Source: Gammaproteobacteria bacterium UBA3532 (GTDB taxonomy: Bacteria; Pseudomonadota; Gammaproteobacteria; Enterobacterales; UBA3532). From it: DNA of 17,251 nucleotides. How positions within the stretch are numbered: position 1 is the stretch's first letter; each line of letters starts with the position of its first letter. The stretch spans positions 1-17,251 of the forward strand of contig DFOV01000343.1 of assembly GCA_002376965.1 (NCBI GenBank), read 5' to 3'. Shown here piece by piece: positions 13,501-17,251 of the stretch. The position numbers and the translations under genes were made by a program. The notes beneath the pieces were generated by a model, which was not told where the DNA came from, ran no database searches, and was given only the letters and a program-made list of their open reading frames with translations.

Positions 13501-15507
13501 GTTTTGTGGTAGTGAGTTGGCTTGCGACAACATCGACATACCGGCCTGTTGTAAGACTTGTGAACGTGATAACTGAGCTGTCTCTGATGCGAAGTCTGTA
13601 TCTCGGATACGTGATTGCGCTGCAGATAAGTTCTCGTTGTTCACTTCAAGGTTAGATATGGTTGATTCCAATCTGTTTTGAATCGCACCTAAGTTACCGC
13701 GCTCGGAGTTTATAGATTCCAGTGCATTATCGACCGCTTCAAGCGCTTTGTTCGCACCATCTACGGTTGAGATATCCACATCTTTCAAGAACTGACCAGA
13801 CTCTGCTCCACCGTACACGCCAACTTTGAGGTTGGAGTTGGATAGCGTGCCTGTACCAGCTGAGATGGTTATCTCTGATGCTGACTCAAGTGTATAGCTA
13901 CCTGTGTGGACGTTGTTCGCTCCTAGCCCTGTTTCTGCAGAAGCCAGTGTAGTACTGAGGTCTATATTGCGACCATCTTCCGCGACCAGGATAACGCCGT
14001 CGGTACTGTTACCGCTATCAACAGCCGTGACACCAGTTTGTCCTGAAATAGCATTAATAGCATCTACAACAGCTGCTCGAGAGTCGGTAGCATCTGTGGT
14101 TGTAATGACTGTTGCAGTCGATACACCATTAATCGAGATGGTACCCGAGTTCGCTGCTGCGCTCATTGCTGCACCGTCAACCACGTTTTCGTTAACGACG
14201 GCAGTAACCCCAGTTGAATCTGTTGCATCATTAATTGCTGCTGCTTTGGCAATGGCTGACGCATCTTTTAGCGTGCTAGAGGCTGTATCACTGGTCGATA
14301 AAGAAGCTCCAATCACCACGTCATTAATGACTAAGTCACCATTCGATAGAGCTGCACTGGTTGTGCTTCCTCCGTCCGAAGATACACTGGCAACACCTGA
14401 CTCGTAACTTCCTGCTACTAATCCAGTATTGGTTATATCACCAGTACCTTCTTGGATATCGATGGCGTCGCCGGAATCTGAACGCAGCGTGAATCCACCT
14501 TCGTAAACACCATTGGCAGCAAGTCCTGTGCCTGTTGATGCCATGGTGGTACTGAGATCAATATTACGTCCGTCACTCGTCTCAAGTACTATTCCCCCTT
14601 CATTAGTTCCGGTATCAACGGCGGTGACACCTGTTCTATCTGATTCGGCATTTATTGCAGCAATTACTGCGGCTCGGTCAGCTGCTAAGTCATCGCCACC
14701 AACTGTAATGTTTATCGTGGTACCGTTAAGTGCAATAGTTCCAGATGTGGCCGCTGAACTTGTAGCCATTGTAGTACCTGCTGCTTGGTTCACATTAACC
14801 TCAGCGGTTACACCTGTTTGGCTACTAACTTCGTTAATCGCTGCTACCTTGGCGATGGCACTGGTTTCTGCTGCAGTAGTGGATGCTGTATCACTAGTTG
14901 AAAGTGAAGCTCCAATAACTACGCCGTTGATAACCAGATCACCTTGAGCTAGGGCATTGTCTGTGCCTTGAGCTGAAACGCCAGCATCTAGACCTGCACC
15001 AAGCTTGTCGGTGGTCATCCCGTTAATGTTGAACGAGAATGTTTCGCCTTGGTTAGCGCCTATCTGGAAGGTTTGTTCGGTGAATGAGCCATCAAGCAGT
15101 TTGATGCCGTTGAACTGGGTTTCATCACTGACACGGCCAACTTCAGCAATAAGCTGTTGAGCTTCTGCATTGAGAGCTTCACGGTCAAGGTCTGAGTTGG
15201 TTGCGTTGGCTGCTTGAAGTGCCAGCTCACGAACACGTTGTAAGTTGTCGACCATGGTTCCCATGCCGCCCTCAGCGGTTTGGGCCATAGAGATACCGTC
15301 GCCGGAGTTTCGGATAGCGACGCTTAGGCCACGAATTTGTGAGTCGAATCGGGTTGATATGGCGTTACCAGCAGCGTCGTCTTTGGCGCTGTTGATACGC
15401 ATACCGGAAGACAGTCTATTCATGGTGGTTTCCATGTTGGACTGTGCTTTGTTCAGATTTCGTTGTGCCGAAATCGATGCTATGTTGGTATTAATGACTT
15501 GAGGCAT
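13480..15507 (-). CDS. fliC: Flagellin (filament subunit), complete copy
   Basis: This is the filament subunit, exported through the flagellar type III channel. The 675-residue protein has a canonical N-terminal D0/D1 (MPQVINTNIASISAQRNL; RLSSGMRINSAKDDAAGNAI; QRVRELALQAANATNSDLD at about 90-108). The C-terminal D1/D0 is also canonical (ALEAVDNALESINSERGNLG; FASETAQLSRSQVLQQAG; NVLSLLR). No cysteines are seen. The QRVRELA segment corresponds to the region sensed by TLR5 in enteric flagellins. Residues about 168-570 are a Ser/Thr/Ala/Gly-rich variable region made of two related ~200-residue units, which makes it larger than the usual 490-residue enteric flagellin. GGAG lies 8 bases before the ATG. 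It has its own sigma-28 promoter, and an upstream terminator insulates it from the other flagellin gene. Confidence 0.96.
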   Translation of the reverse strand: MPQVINTNIASISAQRNLNKAQSNMETTMNRLSSGMRINSAKDDAAGNAISTRFDSQIRGLSVAIRNSGDGISMAQTAEGGMGTMVDNLQRVRELALQAANATNSDLDREALNAEAQQLIAEVGRVSDETQFNGIKLLDGSFTEQTFQIGANQGETFSFNINGMTTDKLGAGLDAGVSAQGTDNALAQGDLVINGVVIGASLSTSDTASTTAAETSAIAKVAAINEVSSQTGVTAEVNVNQAAGTTMATSSAATSGTIALNGTTINITVGGDDLAADRAAVIAAINAESDRTGVTAVDTGTNEGGIVLETSDGRNIDLSTTMASTGTGLAANGVYEGGFTLRSDSGDAIDIQEGTGDITNTGLVAGSYESGVASVSSDGGSTTSAALSNGDLVINDVVIGASLSTSDTASSTLKDASAIAKAAAINDATDSTGVTAVVNENVVDGAAMSAAANSGTISINGVSTATVITTTDATDSRAAVVDAINAISGQTGVTAVDSGNSTDGVILVAEDGRNIDLSTTLASAETGLGANNVHTGSYTLESASEITISAGTGTLSNSNLKVGVYGGAESGQFLKDVDISTVDGANKALEAVDNALESINSERGNLGAIQNRLESTISNLEVNNENLSAAQSRIRDTDFASETAQLSRSQVLQQAGMSMLSQANSLPQNVLSLLR
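13804..14949 (-). repeat. Nested ~200-residue duplication in the complete flagellin
   Basis: Unit A is residues 187-387 (bases 14347-14949). Unit B is residues 388 to about 568 (bases 13804-14346). Both start with GDLVIN(G/D)VVIGASLSTSDTAS, offset by 201 residues, and share AIAK.AAIN, TGVTA, SGTI..NG and DGRNIDLSTT(M/L)AS. Each unit is itself bipartite: a GDLVING...AAIN...TGVTA half followed by a GTI.(L/I)NG...IAAINA...TGVTAVD half, as in flagellin-IN motifs. So the variable region has about four related half-modules. Confidence 0.85.
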
Positions 15508-15598
15508 GGTAATTTCTCCAGTGTTTGAGTTTACAACCAGCCTTTTTTCCGAACGACTGTTGGATATTCAGGCTGCCTATAATGCGCGCTCAAATCAT

Positions 15599-15625
15599 TT
15601 TTCGGCACCAATTAAGGAAGCTTTA
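15599..15625 (-). promoter_or_regulatory. Sigma-28 (FliA) promoter of the complete flagellin
   Basis: On the minus strand, TAAAGCTT (15618-15625) is followed by exactly 11 bases and then GCCGAAAA (15599-15606). Both elements match 7 of 8 positions of TAAAGTTT-N11-GCCGATAA. The start is expected near 15592, giving an untranslated leader of about 85 bases before the ATG at 15507. The AT-rich stretch just upstream (about 15626-15660) could act as an UP-like element. Confidence 0.9.
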
Positions 15626-15660
15626 GAGAAATTTTTATTTTTTCGAAGAAAAGTTTAGTT

Positions 15661-15685
15661 AAAAAAAAGCGCTCCGAAGAGCGCT
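15661..15685 (-). terminator. Intrinsic terminator of the upstream flagellin
   Basis: AGCGCTC (15668-15674) and GAGCGCT (15679-15685) form a perfect 7-base-pair stem. Read on the minus strand, it closes a TTCG tetraloop and is followed by eight Ts (15661-15668). It lies 27 bases after the stop codon of the second flagellin, just ahead of the sigma-28 promoter of the first. This is a textbook strong terminator. Confidence 0.93.
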
Positions 15686-15712
15686 GCTAATTTTGTGTCG
15701 TTGGAATAGCGC

Positions 15713-17251
15713 TTATTGAAGCAGCGATAGTACATTTTGAGGTTGTGAATTGGCCTGGGACAACATCGACATCCCCGCTTGTTGCAGTACTTGCGCCCGA
15801 GATAGTGAAGCTGTTTCAGAGGCAAAGTCGGCATCGGCGATGCGTGATTTCGCGGCTGATAAGTTTTCGTGAGTTACTTCCAGGTTTGTAATGGTCGACG
15901 ACAGCCTGTTTTGTACCGCGCCTAAGTCACCACGAGCCGAGTTGATGGTTTCCAGCGCATTGTCGACAGCTTCTAACGCGTCCTCGGCACCCTCTACAGT
16001 ACTTATGTTCACTTCACTCAAGAACTGGCCACTTTCTGCTCCGCCATAAACGCCGACTTTTAAACCTGAGGCGGCAAGGTTGCCGTTGGTTCCGGCTGTG
16101 ACTGTTATTTCCGAGGCTGATTCTAAGGAGTAACTACCAATATATACGTTATTAGCAATTAAGCCGGTATTGGTGGATGCCATGGTTGTACTTAGGTCAA
16201 TATTTCGACCATCTTCGGCAACCAGCATGACGCCATCATCATCATTTCCGCTATCAACTGCTGTAACGCCTGTTTGTCCTGATATCGCGTTAATGGCATC
16301 GACAACTTCCTGTCTTGATGCAGTGGTATCGGCAGAGGTGATAATAGAGGCGGTGGATACGCCGTTAATGGTAATAGTTCCAGAGTCTGCACCACCTGTC
16401 ATTGTTGCGCCATCGACCACATTCTCGTTGACCACAGCCCGTACTTCTGTATCAGCAGATACGGCATTGATGGCTGCGGCTTTTGCAATTGCCGAAGCAT
16501 CTTTTAAGGTACTTGAGGCTGTATCCGAGGTAGTTAGCGTAGCGCCAACGACTACATCATTAATCACTAAATCACCGTTGGCGAGGGCTTGAGATGTTGT
16601 GGCTCCAGATGTGGAACCAACCGTTGCTAGCCCCGGATCATATGATCCCTCGACGAGGCCTGAGTTTTTAAGATCGCCGGTGCCTTCCTGTAACTCAATC
16701 GGGCCTCCTGTAGTGGAGCGAAGCGTAAAGCCGCCTTCGAACACGTCTGTTGCGCCCCCTGTATCAGCTAAGCCTGTCGCCGCTGTCGATAGTGTCGAAC
16801 TAAGCTCAATATTCCTTCCGTCCGCCGCTTCTAGAACAACGCCACCTTCATTAGTGCCAGTATCAATGGCTCTTACTCCGGTTTGATCGGTAAAAGCATT
16901 GATTGAGGCCACGACAGAGGCCCTGTCGGCCGCCAAATCATCGCCGCCCACCGTAATATTGATGGCGACATCATTGATGGAAATCGTGCCACTAGTGGCA
17001 GCAGCAGAGGTCGCCATTTGGCTCCCGCCAGCTTGATTCAGGTTGACTTCGGCAACTACACCGGTTTCATCGCTAAGCTGGTTGATTGCTTCAACTTTGG
17101 CTATGGCGCTGGAGCTTGCATTGGTGGTTGATGCTGTATCATAACTGCTCAACGAAGCACCTATTACTACACCGTTAATAACCAGGTCGCCTTGGGCCAA
17201 TGCATTGTCTGTACCTTGAGCACTTACCCCTGCATCAAGACCGGCTCCCAG
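15713..17251 (-). CDS. fliC: Second flagellin, N-terminus beyond the window
   Basis: A paralogous filament subunit runs off the window end; 512 residues plus the stop are visible. The frame stays open to base 17251 (LGAGLDAGVSAQGTDNA, then LAQGDLVING). This matches residues 169 onward of the complete flagellin, so about 168 N-terminal residues lie outside. The C-terminal D1/D0 is intact (ALEAVDNALETINSARGDLG; FASETASLSRAQVLQQAG; NVLSLLQ). The variable region has the same two-unit architecture as its neighbour, with many substitutions and a short insertion before FEGGFTLRS. No cysteines are seen. It ends at its own strong terminator and so is transcribed separately. An internal TTG at 17198-17200 is not a start. 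Confidence 0.95.
   Translation of the reverse strand: MGAGLDAGVSAQGTDNALAQGDLVINGVVIGASLSSYDTASTTNASSSAIAKVEAINQLSDETGVVAEVNLNQAGGSQMATSAAATSGTISINDVAINITVGGDDLAADRASVVASINAFTDQTGVRAIDTGTNEGGVVLEAADGRNIELSSTLSTAATGLADTGGATDVFEGGFTLRSTTGGPIELQEGTGDLKNSGLVEGSYDPGLATVGSTSGATTSQALANGDLVINDVVVGATLTTSDTASSTLKDASAIAKAAAINAVSADTEVRAVVNENVVDGATMTGGADSGTITINGVSTASIITSADTTASRQEVVDAINAISGQTGVTAVDSGNDDDGVMLVAEDGRNIDLSTTMASTNTGLIANNVYIGSYSLESASEITVTAGTNGNLAASGLKVGVYGGAESGQFLSEVNISTVEGAEDALEAVDNALETINSARGDLGAVQNRLSSTITNLEVTHENLSAAKSRIADADFASETASLSRAQVLQQAGMSMLSQANSQPQNVLSLLQ

Noticed and set aside
13904..14947. Long open frames on the plus strand opposite the complete flagellin (for example 13904-14407 and 14513-14947)
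   Set aside because: They mirror the repetitive Ala/Thr/Ser-rich flagellin codons on the other strand, with low-complexity products and no ribosome binding sites.
15555..15583. Perfect TATAAT on the plus strand in the flagellin leader, a possible antisense promoter
   Set aside because: The hexamer 17 bases upstream (GACTGT) is a poor -35 and nothing recognisable would be transcribed except antisense RNA; chance in AT-rich DNA is likelier.
16170..16886. Open frames on the plus strand opposite the second flagellin
   Set aside because: Same antisense artefact of flagellin codon usage; they resemble the frames opposite the first flagellin because the genes are paralogous.

Overview
The window is a flagellar locus. 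Its gene content suits a polarly flagellated gammaproteobacterium: complete hook/rod/ring genes, a FlaG-type protein, tandem flagellins starting MPQVINTN, and sigma-28 (FliA) promoters. Moderate base composition and the secreted calcium-binding repeat protein suggest a marine or aquatic lineage (Oceanospirillales/Cellvibrionales-like), but that placement is only inference. I see no RNA genes, insertion sequences, CRISPR arrays or attachment sites.

Positions 61-7989, plus strand: a tight run flgF, flgG, flgH, flgI, flgJ, flgK, flgL. It encodes the proximal and distal rod, the L- and P-rings with the rod-cap muramidase that lets the rod cross peptidoglycan, and the two hook-filament junction proteins. 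The flgBCDE part would lie upstream, outside the window.

Positions 7990-10208, plus strand: a secreted protein of about 654 residues. It has a signal peptide, an unrecognised N-terminal domain, four thrombospondin type 3 calcium-binding repeats at an exact 36-residue period, a MopE-like Asp-rich motif and a helical C-terminal domain. It is not a known flagellar part and sits exactly where two flagellar gene blocks meet head-on.

Positions 10237-17251, minus strand: in transcription order, a flagellin cut by the window end, its intrinsic terminator, a sigma-28 promoter, a complete 675-residue flagellin, flaG, fliD (filament cap) and a FliT-like chaperone. A strong bidirectional hairpin at 10222-10269 separates the FliT-like gene from the calcium-binding gene. 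fliS is not found where it would be expected beside fliD.

The structural theme is enlargement of surface-exposed parts. Both flagellins carry an approximately 200-residue duplicated module, FliD carries a tandem of about 109 residues, and FlgK and FlgL share an extra beta-rich module. The regulatory theme is late-class control: a near-consensus sigma-28 promoter precedes the complete flagellin, and another with a perfect -35 is interleaved with the flaG terminator in front of fliD.
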